From assembly GCA_949292215.1 (NCBI GenBank), contig CASEYW010000093.1:62001-126000 (forward strand): DNA of 64,000 nucleotides, read 5' to 3'. Under the pieces are notes generated by a model. The model was not told where the DNA came from. It did not search any database and saw nothing but the letters and a program-made list of their open reading frames with translations. The translations under genes were made by a program, and so were the position numbers. Position 1 is the first letter of the stretch. The number at the start of each line of letters is the position of its first letter. Shown here one piece after another: positions 37,364 through 46,519 of this stretch. This stretch comes from an uncultured bacterium. GTDB taxonomy: Bacteria; Verrucomicrobiota; Lentisphaeria; Victivallales; UBA1829.

Positions 37364-37407
37364 GATGCGAAAACCTTATTTCTCTTATCGTTTGAATTAC
37401 ATACCGG

Positions 37408-40059
37408 TCATTCTCCGCCGAATTTCTGTCCGATGCTCAGCGAAGGCATCGCGGAAAGCGAAATGTAGAAAGCGACATAGAAGGAGGAGTCTTTCTCCTG
37501 CTTGCTGTTCAACTGGACGGAACGTCCGAACGCCGCCATCACATCCACGCAATGGAAATTGCGTTTCAGGGCAACGCTCATATCCTGAAGCAGAGCGGCA
37601 TCCACATCGTAGGTTATGGAAAAACTGCCGGTCAGTTTCGGGTCGATGTAAGTGGGGAAATTCACGCCGATCGTTGCCATCTGCGAAGAGGGATAGACAG
37701 CGGAAAGAGTGGCGGAAGTGGCATTGATCTGTGTCAGTGTCGATCCCATGGAATAGGTTCCGCGCTGTTTGTAATAATCGGAATACATGTACGATCCCCA
37801 GATCTTCCAGTCTTTTGAAATCCGGTAACTCAGCATCGTATTCCACATATTGATATATTTCAGCTTCGCCATGCCGACCCGTCCCGCTTTACGCCCGAAT
37901 GCGCGGGTTGCCTCCTGTTCATGCTCGTTGTTTCGGCCGACATCCCAGAGCAGTTCAGACGAAAATGTGAATCCGTCGAACGGCGTCAGAGACAGTTTGG
38001 TGCCGATATCCCCGATATGCCCGAAGATGCCCTGTTTCTGCGCATGAAAATCCCAGTAGGTATCCAGCGATGCCCATTCGGCGATTGTCTCGGCTCCGTA
38101 AGAACCGCGGCGAGTCTGCAGGGTATTCTGCAAACCGACACGGACAAAATTCTGTTTGTGAATCCGGTCCACATCATCGAAATAGAGGATTTTCTTCTCG
38201 TTCAGGGTCGGGTCCGGAATGTAGGTATAGTTCACATAAGGCATGGCGACATGGCGCAAGCCGTCAATCTGAAGGAAGGAGCTGCGGACATTCTGCCAGG
38301 TACGGTAGATCTTCGTATTTGCTTCAACGCCGAGTTCCCCGATGAAACGGACATCCGCGTCGCCGGAATCCCGGAAGCTCGTAAACGGCTGCATCTCTTC
38401 AAAGAAGGGCTGGTCTATGGAATCCGCACTGAACATTCCCATCAGCTGATCATCTGAGACCTTGTGCTTCGACGTATTCGAATACGCGGTAAAGCGTCCG
38501 CCGGCACGCGGAATGATATTGAGGAAATCCAGATTGATCGGATAGTACAGAAAGTGAACCGTATCAAATCTGGCGCTTGCGTAATCTTTGATTTTTCCGT
38601 ATCTGGAACGGGTATCAAATTTTCGCCATTTCATCTGATAATATCCAGCCGAGGTTTCACTCTGATAATACAAACCGCCGAACAACTCCTGTCTTGGCAT
38701 ATCGAAGCGGGCTTCCGGCAGACGTTCCATCACGGTGTCAAAGGAATTGACCCGGATGGTTGTCAGCAGAGCCGCTGAGGCGCGCTCCATCTGATATTCC
38801 AGTGAGGCATAGGTGGGCGGCTGAATGTTTTCGTCGTAACGGGAGGTGTAATAATCATCCAGGAAATTGTAATCGCTGTACTTTTCGAACTGTCCGCGGA
38901 AATCCAGGTTCGGTGTGATATGGGTTATATTGGTGATTTTCACATCGTAGCGATCCTTCGGGATTTTCATCCGGGAATGGTGCTTGTACCATTTGCTGTC
39001 GTCCTCGTCATCGAAGTCCCACATGTTGTAGGGATCGCGGTCGTGCATTCCGACCGCGAAGAGTTCGGTCCGGGAGAAATCCGTCACAAAATTGACCTTT
39101 CCGCCGTAGGCAACGCCGCGATCGGAATAGTAATTGAGGATAGCAGCCGCATTCAACTGCATCTGTTTCGTATCAATTACGGAAAAGCCCTTTGAAGCAC
39201 GCACGAAGTAGCCCCAGCCGGAAGTATTTCCGAAATCAATGTCCACGCCGAAGCTGTCGGACTCCATCGGTTTGTAGAGAGCGGGAATCCAGAGGACCGG
39301 AATGTTCCACAGCCGGAACATTGTATTGTATGCCCAGATACTGTGCTCACCGTGATCCGGGTTGTAATTCTGAATGCCGCTCTCGTATTCCCGCGGGGAA
39401 AGAACGGCTTTCGAAGCACTGATGGAGTAGTGGTCGTGATCGTCGATGATGTAATTGCAGGTAGTCAGCCGGGCGTTGTTGACAGTGATTTTTCCATCCG
39501 GTGCGCGTTCCGCTTCGGAGGCCGCACAATAGATGGGGCCGTTCTGCACAGCAAAATTTTTGAATTGGAGCAGTCCGGAATTCAGATTGCCGGAAATGCG
39601 GTCCGCCTTCATATAACCGGTAATGTTCTCAATGGAGACCTTGATCTTTCTGACGCCGATGGCGGAAGTTACATATTCGATGACTTCAACTTTCAGGGTC
39701 GGATCATCCAGCAGATCCTGATACTCCTGATAATCAACGGTTTTGGTCCGTTTCTGACGCTGGGTGAACGTCACGTTTCCCGCGGCTTCGATGTCCTGCG
39801 AATTGATGTTGATGATTGCCTTGTCGGCCGTCACCGTTGTATCACGGAACTTGATGACGACATGACCGCGCGCGATGATATTCTCTCCGACATACTCGTA
39901 AATATCGGCACTTGCATCTATGCTTTTCCCGGACAGCGTCCCCCCGATGGACTTGATGGATTCCAGCGGCGATGCTCCGAAAGCATCCGTCAGCGGCGCC
40001 AGACAAAGAAGAACCGTCGAGCACAACAGCGCCAGACGTCTTACAAGAGACATTTTCAT
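37408..40059 (-). CDS. lptD: LPS-assembly protein LptD-like outer membrane porin
   Basis: 883 residues with signal peptide (residues about 5-28). An N-terminal OstA/LptA-like beta-jellyroll (IYEYVGENIIARGHVVIKF...ADKAII) is followed by a long beta-barrel region rich in alternating aromatic strands, ending with a C-terminal strand SMPSLSIGQKFGGE. It would deliver LPS to the outer leaflet, and shows that the organism is a diderm. Only few cysteines are seen (about residues 183 and 202), so the disulfide pattern of the E. coli protein is absent. A 17-base-spaced promoter lies upstream. Confidence 0.88.
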   Translation of the reverse strand: MKMSLVRRLALLCSTVLLCLAPLTDAFGASPLESIKSIGGTLSGKSIDASADIYEYVGENIIARGHVVIKFRDTTVTADKAIININSQDIEAAGNVTFTQRQKRTKTVDYQEYQDLLDDPTLKVEVIEYVTSAIGVRKIKVSIENITGYMKADRISGNLNSGLLQFKNFAVQNGPIYCAASEAERAPDGKITVNNARLTTCNYIIDDHDHYSISASKAVLSPREYESGIQNYNPDHGEHSIWAYNTMFRLWNIPVLWIPALYKPMESDSFGVDIDFGNTSGWGYFVRASKGFSVIDTKQMQLNAAAILNYYSDRGVAYGGKVNFVTDFSRTELFAVGMHDRDPYNMWDFDDEDDSKWYKHHSRMKIPKDRYDVKITNITHITPNLDFRGQFEKYSDYNFLDDYYTSRYDENIQPPTYASLEYQMERASAALLTTIRVNSFDTVMERLPEARFDMPRQELFGGLYYQSETSAGYYQMKWRKFDTRSRYGKIKDYASARFDTVHFLYYPINLDFLNIIPRAGGRFTAYSNTSKHKVSDDQLMGMFSADSIDQPFFEEMQPFTSFRDSGDADVRFIGELGVEANTKIYRTWQNVRSSFLQIDGLRHVAMPYVNYTYIPDPTLNEKKILYFDDVDRIHKQNFVRVGLQNTLQTRRGSYGAETIAEWASLDTYWDFHAQKQGIFGHIGDIGTKLSLTPFDGFTFSSELLWDVGRNNEHEQEATRAFGRKAGRVGMAKLKYINMWNTMLSYRISKDWKIWGSYMYSDYYKQRGTYSMGSTLTQINATSATLSAVYPSSQMATIGVNFPTYIDPKLTGSFSITYDVDAALLQDMSVALKRNFHCVDVMAAFGRSVQLNSKQEKDSSFYVAFYISLSAMPSLSIGQKFGGE

Positions 40060-40090
40060 TCCAGTTCGTTCCGCCAGTAAAATAATTCAG

Positions 40091-40119
40091 TTCATACCAA
40101 TCAAAACGCAGCGCGTCAA
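40091..40119 (-). promoter_or_regulatory. promoter of lptD/proS
   Basis: Minus strand TTGACG (40119-40114), 17 bases, TATGAA (40096-40091). Confidence 0.55.
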
Positions 40120-40339
40120 CAGATAAGCATCACTCCACGGTGCAACGGAAAAAGCGCTTCCGCACCGACCAGTTCCATACTATATCATAAAAATCCGCAT
40201 CCGCAAGCAGGAAAAAAATCATTTCTCGGCAATCTTCACTTTCCCGGCGATTCAGAAGTGGTCCGGAGAAAACGGAGAAGCTTCTCCGGACTCCGGAAAG
40301 AATGCTCCCCGGAGCGGACGGAGATCGTGGCAGTTCAAT

Positions 40340-40640
40340 AATTCACTCCCATGTCCGCCGTATCGGGATGAATGTAGAAGTTCTTGTTCGGAGCTGTCTG
40401 GCGGTCCGGAACCTGCGCCCACTTCAGTTGCCAGCGATTCCGGCCAAGCAGACCACGTTGATGCTGTTGCTGAGCCGGTTGAAATAATCAATGGCATTCC
40501 TGGAATCGTCCTTGCTGAAATCCTTCAGGCAGATGATCCCGACGGAAGACCAGGAATTGATATCAAAAAACAGGGCGCGGGTGGCGGACTCCCTGATCTT
40601 TGCCATCCGTTTCGAATACAGATATACCTCCCAGAGCTGT
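40340..40640 (-). pseudogene. decayed DUF1559-like pseudopilin gene
   Basis: Minus-strand coding traces match the C-terminal half of the pseudopilins in this window: YLYSKRMAKIRESATRALFF, then YFNRLSNSINVVCLAGIAGN, then after a one-base shift WQLKWAQVPDRQTAPNKNF and a stop. The block corresponds to the usual RHxxxINVVYLDGHAGNW pattern, with DGH changed to AGI. A TGA and the frameshift break it and the pilin N-terminus is gone. It lies directly downstream of the GH35 gene. The rest of the 40060-40692 gap has only the lptD promoter. Confidence 0.6.
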
Positions 40641-40692
40641 CACAGGAAGCTGCTTCTGATTGCTGGAGCAGGAGATGGTCCTTGCCTCCAGG

Positions 40693-42450
40693 TCAGCGGA
40701 TCATTTCCGTAAACGGAGCATGATCGGGATGGTCCAGAAAATCGATCCGGTTCTCTCTCAACCCTTCCACTTCAAACACGATCAGTTCATTTTTCCCTTT
40801 TTTCAGCAGAGGAGCCGGAGCGTAAAGAGCGAATTGCGGTCCTTCCACGCGATAGCGTCCGAGATTCACTCCGTTGAGGAAGAGCTGTCCGTGCGTTCCG
40901 AAGGGGATGCGGATGCAGGTATCCGCGGGTTCCCCGACAAAGAATTCCGCCCGGTGAAAACACGGTCCGGCGGGCGACGGACGGTAAGGGCCGAATCTCA
41001 GACGGGAAAGATCCTTCATCGGAAGCGGATACATCTCCCAGGAATAGAGTCTGCGGCTTTGAATCAGGACACCGTCCAGCCCCTTGTTCCAGTGGTCATT
41101 CACCCCCATTGCCATATTGATCCTGCCCTGATTTTCCACAAGGATGTCGAGTCGTCCGGGCGGCACCAAAACCGGCTCGTTCCGATTGCAGACAGCGCTT
41201 CCATACCGTTTCCCGTCCACATAAACCCATGCTTTGTCGGCAAGGTTCCGGAGCGACAGCGGCGCGGATTTCTCCCGGAAGGACACTTGGCTCCGGTAGA
41301 GAATAAAGCCGAAATTCTGACCGCATCGTTCCATTGGTTCGGGTGTTACGGATTCGATCGGTTCGGATAGCTGTAACAGCTGATCGAACAGTTCCGCCGA
41401 TTCGGTAAATTCCACAGAGGGGAATTTCCGCAGCGCTGAAGGCGCGGGCGTCCCGGTTTCCGCATCCGGACAATAGCGCCGGATCAGCTCCTGAACGGCA
41501 AAATACTTCGGGGTCGGATTGCCGGCTTCGTCCAGAAGCGCGTCCGTATCGTAGCTGTTGAGATAAGGCTCAAAGCGATCCCCCATCCGCAGGGCTCCAT
41601 TCATGAAGCCGAAACTGGTTCCGCCGTGGAACATGTAGAAATTGAAGGAGTTGCCGCGCTGAAGCATCTCCTCGACATCGCGGACGACATCCCGGGTTTC
41701 ATGCCGGAGATAGGGAGCGTTCCAGCGGTGCGACACTCCGGACCAGAGCTCCATGACAAATTCCGGCGTATCCGGCCGCAGTTTCTGCATCTCGTCCAGA
41801 AAAGGCCCCGGATGGCTCGGACAGTTGACCGTCAGAAGCGTTTCCGGAATCGACCCGGAATCCATCACCGTGGCGCTTCCCCAGTCCGAAATGAAAAGCG
41901 GAATCGTGATTCCAGACTCGCGAAAGAGGTCGTAAAGGTGTTTCAAATAGCGGGTATCGTTGCCGACGGAACCATATTCGTTTTCGATCTGCATCAGGAC
42001 CACGGGTCCGCCCTCGTTCCACTGGAGTTTCCGCAAGCGGGGAAGAAGAACCGCGAAATAACGGTCCACAGCCTCCAGATATTCCCGGTTGGAACAACGA
42101 ATCCGCAGCCCGGGTTTGTTCAGCAGCCACGCGGGGAGCCCGCCGAAATCCCACTCCGAACAGATGTAGGGGCCCGGACGCAGAATGACCATCAGACCAA
42201 GCGACGCCGCCATTCCGACATACCGTTCCACATCCAGTCCACCGGAAAAACAGAAGTTCCCTTCCGTCTCCTCGTGAAGATTCCAGGGGAGATAAGTTTC
42301 CACCGTGTTCAGTCCGCACTGTTTGAGCTTGACCAGACGATCCATCCAGAGATCCGGATGAATCCGGAAGTAGTGCATGGAACCGGAACGGAAGCATGTC
42401 GGATTTCCGTCCACCAGAAACTCTTTTTTTCGAATCTCAATCCGGTGCAT
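40693..42450 (-). CDS. beta-galactosidase, GH35
   Basis: 585 residues from ATG 42450 (AAAGG nine bases upstream); the frame before it is the promoter region. GH35 barrel with acid/base E158 in QIENEYGS and nucleophile E234 in VMELWSG; the N-terminal FRSGSMHYFRIHPDLWMDRL and the GPYICSEWDFGGLPAWLL segments are family signatures. Two C-terminal jelly-roll domains follow. No signal peptide. It removes terminal beta-galactose. Divergent AraC regulator at 42693 is the likely activator. Confidence 0.93.
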   Translation of the reverse strand: MHRIEIRKKEFLVDGNPTCFRSGSMHYFRIHPDLWMDRLVKLKQCGLNTVETYLPWNLHEETEGNFCFSGGLDVERYVGMAASLGLMVILRPGPYICSEWDFGGLPAWLLNKPGLRIRCSNREYLEAVDRYFAVLLPRLRKLQWNEGGPVVLMQIENEYGSVGNDTRYLKHLYDLFRESGITIPLFISDWGSATVMDSGSIPETLLTVNCPSHPGPFLDEMQKLRPDTPEFVMELWSGVSHRWNAPYLRHETRDVVRDVEEMLQRGNSFNFYMFHGGTSFGFMNGALRMGDRFEPYLNSYDTDALLDEAGNPTPKYFAVQELIRRYCPDAETGTPAPSALRKFPSVEFTESAELFDQLLQLSEPIESVTPEPMERCGQNFGFILYRSQVSFREKSAPLSLRNLADKAWVYVDGKRYGSAVCNRNEPVLVPPGRLDILVENQGRINMAMGVNDHWNKGLDGVLIQSRRLYSWEMYPLPMKDLSRLRFGPYRPSPAGPCFHRAEFFVGEPADTCIRIPFGTHGQLFLNGVNLGRYRVEGPQFALYAPAPLLKKGKNELIVFEVEGLRENRIDFLDHPDHAPFTEMIR

Positions 42451-42493
42451 ATTCAAAAACCTTTCCGCTGATTGATTCTCTTTTTCTGTTTTT

Positions 42494-42522
42494 ATTTTAG
42501 CATAAAAGGCGCAGGAAATCAA
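42494..42522 (-). promoter_or_regulatory. promoter of GH35 gene
   Basis: Minus strand TTGATT (42522-42517), 17 bases ending TGC (extended -10), TAAAAT (42499-42494). Confidence 0.7.
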
Positions 42523-42608
42523 TCGTCAAAATGTCGGATTTCACTGTCATTCTGACAAAAAAAACAAATTCAGAAGAGGAAACCTTTTTACCGGATAACC
42601 GATTCCGC

Positions 42609-42637
42609 TTGACAGAATTTCAAGGATATGCTATCTT
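42609..42637 (+). promoter_or_regulatory. promoter of AraC-family gene
   Basis: TTGACA (42609-42614), 17 bases, TATCTT (42632-42637). It lies inside a longer open frame, which shows that the true start codon is downstream. Confidence 0.75.
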
Positions 42638-42692
42638 TTATGAAACTACCGAATATTTTGCAAAACGACGGATAAAATTGACAGGACGACGG

Positions 42693-43511
42693 ATGCGGCA
42701 GTATCAGATTTTTACAAGGCCCGATAACGAAACCGGCAGCCCCCTCCTCCCCCTGCCGGTCTATCTGCGGAGCACCGGATATAAATGTCTGGAAAAAGGG
42801 GACCGGGAAAACACGACGGAACTTCACAGCCCGTTTTTTGAAATGATCTGGTGCGCACGGGGAATCGGAGAAGCGGTTCTGTTTCAGGAATCGTTCCAAC
42901 TGTATCCGGACGATATCTTCTTCTATCATCCGAACGAGCGCCACACTCTCCATTCGCTCTCCGACGAATGGGAGAGCTACTGGGTCGCATTCGATGGTCC
43001 CGGCGCGGCCGCCTTTTTCGACGGCTACGCGTATCCGCGAAAACTCCATTCCACGGAACCGTGCCCGGTGGAACTCTTCGAGGAGATTCAGAACAAAATC
43101 GGCGCCCCCTCCCCGATTGTCTTCCGCTCGATGCCCGCACTTCTCTGCCGGCTTCTCGCTCTGGCGGGCGGCAGCGGAAAAACCGATGACGAGCCGGTCC
43201 GGAGCGCCCTGAATCTGATTCGGGACAATCTGACCAATCCTGAGCTGAACGTCAATTATCTGGCGGATCAACTCCAGATTCATCGTTCAACTCTGGTGGA
43301 ACTCTTCCAAACCCACCTTGACCGCACCCCCGGACAGACAATCCGGGACCGGCGGAGACTCACGGCGGAAACTCTTCTGCGCGGCACACATCTTCCAGTC
43401 AAAGAGATCGCGAAACGCTGCGGAATTCCCGACGAAAGCTCTTTCTGCCGCTTCTTCCAGCGCCTCTGCGGAATGACCCCAACCCAGTTCCGCCACAGGA
43501 ACAAATCTTGA
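42693..43511 (+). CDS. AraC-family transcriptional regulator
   Basis: 272 residues from ATG 42693, chosen because it follows the promoter at 42609 and has AGGACGACGG upstream. Cupin-like N-terminal sensor (HSPFFEMIWCARGIGEAV ... YPDDIFFYHPNERHTL) and C-terminal AraC HTH pair (LNVNYLADQLQIHRSTLVELFQTHL and VKEIAKRCGIPDESSFCRFFQRL). Divergent from the GH35 beta-galactosidase, so it probably activates that gene. Confidence 0.9.
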   Translation: MRQYQIFTRPDNETGSPLLPLPVYLRSTGYKCLEKGDRENTTELHSPFFEMIWCARGIGEAVLFQESFQLYPDDIFFYHPNERHTLHSLSDEWESYWVAFDGPGAAAFFDGYAYPRKLHSTEPCPVELFEEIQNKIGAPSPIVFRSMPALLCRLLALAGGSGKTDDEPVRSALNLIRDNLTNPELNVNYLADQLQIHRSTLVELFQTHLDRTPGQTIRDRRRLTAETLLRGTHLPVKEIAKRCGIPDESSFCRFFQRLCGMTPTQFRHRNKS

Positions 43512-43610
43512 TCTATTTTCCGGATTTGCAGTTCTTTCCAGAATTGCTTTTCCTCCCTGGCACGTTTATAGTATCTCCAAATTGGAAGTTTTCAGGAAAG
43601 GATCTGGAAT

Positions 43611-44927
43611 ATGAAGGATTTGAAAACGCTTAAACAGCTGGTCTGCAGAGAAATCGACCGCCACAGGGATGAGTTGATCGAATTTGGAACGGACATCTGG
43701 AAACATCCGGAACCGGGATATCGTGAATTCCGGACCGCACGCGCCGCAGCGGAAAAACTGGAACAACTCGGACTGACGGTCTCCCGGGGACTCGCCTATA
43801 CCGGCTTCCGGGCCGATCTTGAAACCGGGCGTCCCGGTCCTGTCGTCGCCCTGATCGGCGAAATGGACGCCCTGCTCCTGCCGTCGCATCCGGAGGCGGA
43901 CCCCGACACCGGCGCGGTCCATGCCTGCGGTCATAACGCGCATATCACCTCGCTGATCGGAGCAGCAACGGGACTTTCCGCCGCGGGCATTTCTGACTCC
44001 TGTTCCGGAAAGATCGCTCTGATCGGCGCCCCAGCCGAGGAATCGCTGAATCCCGTTTACGCGGAAGAACTGCGAACCGCCGGGAAAATCCGCTTCATCA
44101 GCGGCAAGGCGGAACTGATCCGGTGCGGAGCCTTCAATGACGTGGATATCGCCATGATGAATCATTCTGGAAGCGAATTCCACGTTTCGGATTTCAACGG
44201 GTATCTGCTGAAAGACGTCACCTTTCATGGGAAAAGCATCCATGCGGCTTCACCGGATCATGGGATCAATGCCATGAACGCAGCAAATCTGGCACTTCAT
44301 GCGCTGGCTCTCGCAAAAGACCGCTGGACATCCGAACCATACGTCAGGGTCCACGGATTGATCACACATGCGGGCGACGCCGTCAATATCGTGCCAGACC
44401 GAGTCACCATGACATACATGCTCCGGGCTGATTCCTTCGATGCGCTGACCCGCCTCAGCACCGTTTTCGACAGGGCGGTCAACGGGTCCGCCTATGCACT
44501 CGGAGCTGTCTGCGAAATCAAGACCCGGCACGGTTCTTCTCCGCTGAAAAACAGCGACTCCCTCTGCGAAATCTACCGACGCTGCGTAAAGGAACTCGTT
44601 CCGGATGCACACACCAGAATCAAGGAAATCTTCATTCCCGGCTGCACGGATATGGGCGATCTAAGCGAAATCATCCCCTCGGTTCACGGCTATTTCCCCT
44701 GCTGCGCAGGAACGTGCCACGGCACGGATTTCCGGATTGCCGACCCGGAACAGGCCTATCTTCTCTCATCCAAACTCCTGGCGTGCATGACACTGGAACT
44801 CATCGCCGGAGACGCCGGAACAGGAAAGAAAATCGCAGAAGAAAAAAAGAAGAAACTGCCGATCCCGGAGTATTTGAAGAAAATCTCCGAATTTGAATCA
44901 CATACCCGTTTCCCTGCGGCGGAATAG
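43611..44927 (+). CDS. M20-family amidohydrolase (AbgB/IAA-amidohydrolase-like)
   Basis: 438 residues. Metal-site and catalytic segments of M20D peptidases are visible: GEMDAL near residue 85, ACGHNAH near residue 104, GAPAEE near residue 143, and MNHSG. The lid domain lies about residues 200-320 (HGKSIHAASPDHGINAMNAANL). These enzymes hydrolyse amide bonds of N-acyl amino acids or aminobenzoyl-glutamate in the cytoplasm. The lysine-rich stretch EEKKKKLP near the C-terminus is an extra. Stands alone between AraC and YihY-like genes. Confidence 0.88.
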   Translation: MKDLKTLKQLVCREIDRHRDELIEFGTDIWKHPEPGYREFRTARAAAEKLEQLGLTVSRGLAYTGFRADLETGRPGPVVALIGEMDALLLPSHPEADPDTGAVHACGHNAHITSLIGAATGLSAAGISDSCSGKIALIGAPAEESLNPVYAEELRTAGKIRFISGKAELIRCGAFNDVDIAMMNHSGSEFHVSDFNGYLLKDVTFHGKSIHAASPDHGINAMNAANLALHALALAKDRWTSEPYVRVHGLITHAGDAVNIVPDRVTMTYMLRADSFDALTRLSTVFDRAVNGSAYALGAVCEIKTRHGSSPLKNSDSLCEIYRRCVKELVPDAHTRIKEIFIPGCTDMGDLSEIIPSVHGYFPCCAGTCHGTDFRIADPEQAYLLSSKLLACMTLELIAGDAGTGKKIAEEKKKKLPIPEYLKKISEFESHTRFPAAE

Positions 44928-44965
44928 AATGCGTTCTTTCATTCCCGCAAGCGAAACAAACAGGA

Positions 44966-44994
44966 TTGCAACCGGATGTTTTCCGTGATATATT
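44966..44994 (+). promoter_or_regulatory. promoter of YihY/BrkB gene
   Basis: TTGCAA (44966-44971), 17 bases, TATATT (44989-44994). Confidence 0.6.
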
Positions 44995-45032
44995 TCTCTG
45001 CATGGGAAAAACACAATTAATCGAGGAATATC

Positions 45033-46352
45033 ATGATCCAGTTCTTCAAGACGACGATATGGACAATGAAACTTGCCGATCACTCACTCATCACCAGAGC
45101 AATGATCAAAACGGCCCGCATTACGATTCTGTCCTTCCGCTATTTCATGAAAAACAACTGCATGCTCAGGGCATCCGCTCTGACCTATTACACCCTGCTC
45201 TCCATCATTCCGGTAGCAGCCCTGGCCTTTGCCATTGCGAAAGGGTTCGGACTGTATGCACGACTGGAAAAATGGCTGCGGCACTCTCTGGCAGACAAAC
45301 CGGAAGTTGCCGAAAAAATCATTGAATTCGCCTCTACCATGCTGGATTCCGCCAAAGGAGGAATCATCGCGGGCTTCGGCGCAATCGCCCTGCTGATCAT
45401 CACAATCCGGCTCATGATGCAGATTGAGAACTCTCTCAACGACATCTGGGGAGTCAAAACAGGCAGAACGCTGATCCGGAAAATCAGCGATTATCTTTCG
45501 ATCGTGCTGCTGTGTCCCCTGCTGATCATCACCTCAACAGGAATCACCGTCTATGCAACAGTGCGCCTCAGTTCCATGGCAAAGGATTTTCCCGGCATCT
45601 CCGAACCGATGATGGTGCTTCTGGCGCTCTCATCCAAAACGCTCCCATTCATCATGACATGGCTGGTCTTCACGTTCATCTACATTTTCATACCGAATAC
45701 AAAAGTGAAAATCCTGCCGGCACTCACAGGGGGATTGATCGGCGGCCTGTTTTATTACATTGTTCAGGCACTCTATCTGGCAGCCCAGTATACTGTTGCC
45801 AAATACAATGCGATCTACGGAAGTTTTGCCGCTCTGCCCCTGTTTCTGATCTGGCTGCAAATGAGCTGGACCTTCATTCTGCTTGGAGCGGAAATCGCTT
45901 TCTCCTGCCAGAATGTCAGCTCCTATGAGGGAACCCCGGGCGAAGGAGACGTGGGACTTGCGAGGAAAAACATCTACGCGATCAAAATCGTCCGCCTCTG
46001 CGCAGTGATCTTCGAAGCGAAAGCAAGACCTCTGACGGATGCTGAAATCTCCCGCAGACTCGAAATTCCGGTCCGCACAACACGCAGGATTCTGTACGAG
46101 CTGACATGCGTCCGTCTGCTTTCAAAAGTGATTCTGGATGATCACATTGAGGCCTATCAGGTCGCACTTCCACCGGAAACTCTGACTCCGGTCTCAGTCA
46201 TTCGCGCCCTTCAGAATCTGGTCCCGGACGAGGGGCTTGATACCTCCGATCCCGTCTATCAGATTCTCAACCGCATCTGGGAAAACGCGGAAAAATCAGC
46301 AGACAACCGCCCTCTCATTGAAATGGAATCTCCAAAAACACGTTCAAAATGA
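45033..46352 (+). CDS. YihY/BrkB-family membrane protein with C-terminal winged-helix domain
   Basis: 439 residues, GAGGA before the start. About six membrane segments in the order of the YihY (formerly RNase BN) family, with the signatures RASALTYYTLLSIIPVAAL near residue 47 and YGSFAALPLFLIWLQMSW near residue 265. The cytoplasmic C-terminal about 130 residues (ARKNIYAIKIVRLCAVIFEA ... ISRRLEIPVRTTRRILYELT) look like a winged helix, a known extension in some members. Envelope function is unknown; the RNase activity once claimed for the family is not supported. Confidence 0.88.
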   Translation: MIQFFKTTIWTMKLADHSLITRAMIKTARITILSFRYFMKNNCMLRASALTYYTLLSIIPVAALAFAIAKGFGLYARLEKWLRHSLADKPEVAEKIIEFASTMLDSAKGGIIAGFGAIALLIITIRLMMQIENSLNDIWGVKTGRTLIRKISDYLSIVLLCPLLIITSTGITVYATVRLSSMAKDFPGISEPMMVLLALSSKTLPFIMTWLVFTFIYIFIPNTKVKILPALTGGLIGGLFYYIVQALYLAAQYTVAKYNAIYGSFAALPLFLIWLQMSWTFILLGAEIAFSCQNVSSYEGTPGEGDVGLARKNIYAIKIVRLCAVIFEAKARPLTDAEISRRLEIPVRTTRRILYELTCVRLLSKVILDDHIEAYQVALPPETLTPVSVIRALQNLVPDEGLDTSDPVYQILNRIWENAEKSADNRPLIEMESPKTRSK

Positions 46353-46371
46353 ATCCTTTCGGTTCAACTCT

Positions 46372-46426
46372 CTCGTGTGAAGCAAAAAAAATATTTTTTT
46401 CTGAAAAAAAATCAAAAAAATAAAAA
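46372..46426. promoter_or_regulatory. partial operator and phased A/T-tracts upstream of the LacI-pseudopilin gene
   Basis: CTCGTGTGAA (46372-46381) matches nine of ten bases of the inverted half of the operator at 46481. Then come A/T-tracts of 5-8 bases at 46384, 46394, 46404, 46414 and 46422, about ten bases apart, predicting a bend between the two sites. Confidence 0.45.
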
Positions 46427-46443
46427 CCAGCCACCTTACCCTC

Positions 46444-46471
46444 TTGACTTTTCTGGAAAATTTGCTATAAT
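46444..46471 (+). promoter_or_regulatory. promoter of LacI-pseudopilin/GH5 operon
   Basis: TTGACT (46444-46449), 16 bases ending TGC (extended -10), TATAAT (46466-46471). Confidence 0.8.
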
Positions 46472-46480
46472 TAATATTGA

Positions 46481-46494
46481 TTTACACGAGTAAA
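46481..46494. promoter_or_regulatory. LacI-type operator
   Basis: TTTACACGAGTAAA: perfect 5-bp arms around a central CG, the symmetry preferred by LacI-family repressors, placed just downstream of the -10 box where the transcript should begin. Probable autoregulatory site. Confidence 0.65.
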
Positions 46495-46519
46495 GCAAAT
46501 GAGAGCAAGGAGACGGCGA

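Noticed and set aside
43551..43574. Sigma54-like site (TGGCACG) before the M20 gene
   Set aside because: The GC dinucleotide of the -12 element is missing at the required spacing (TAGT instead of TTGC).
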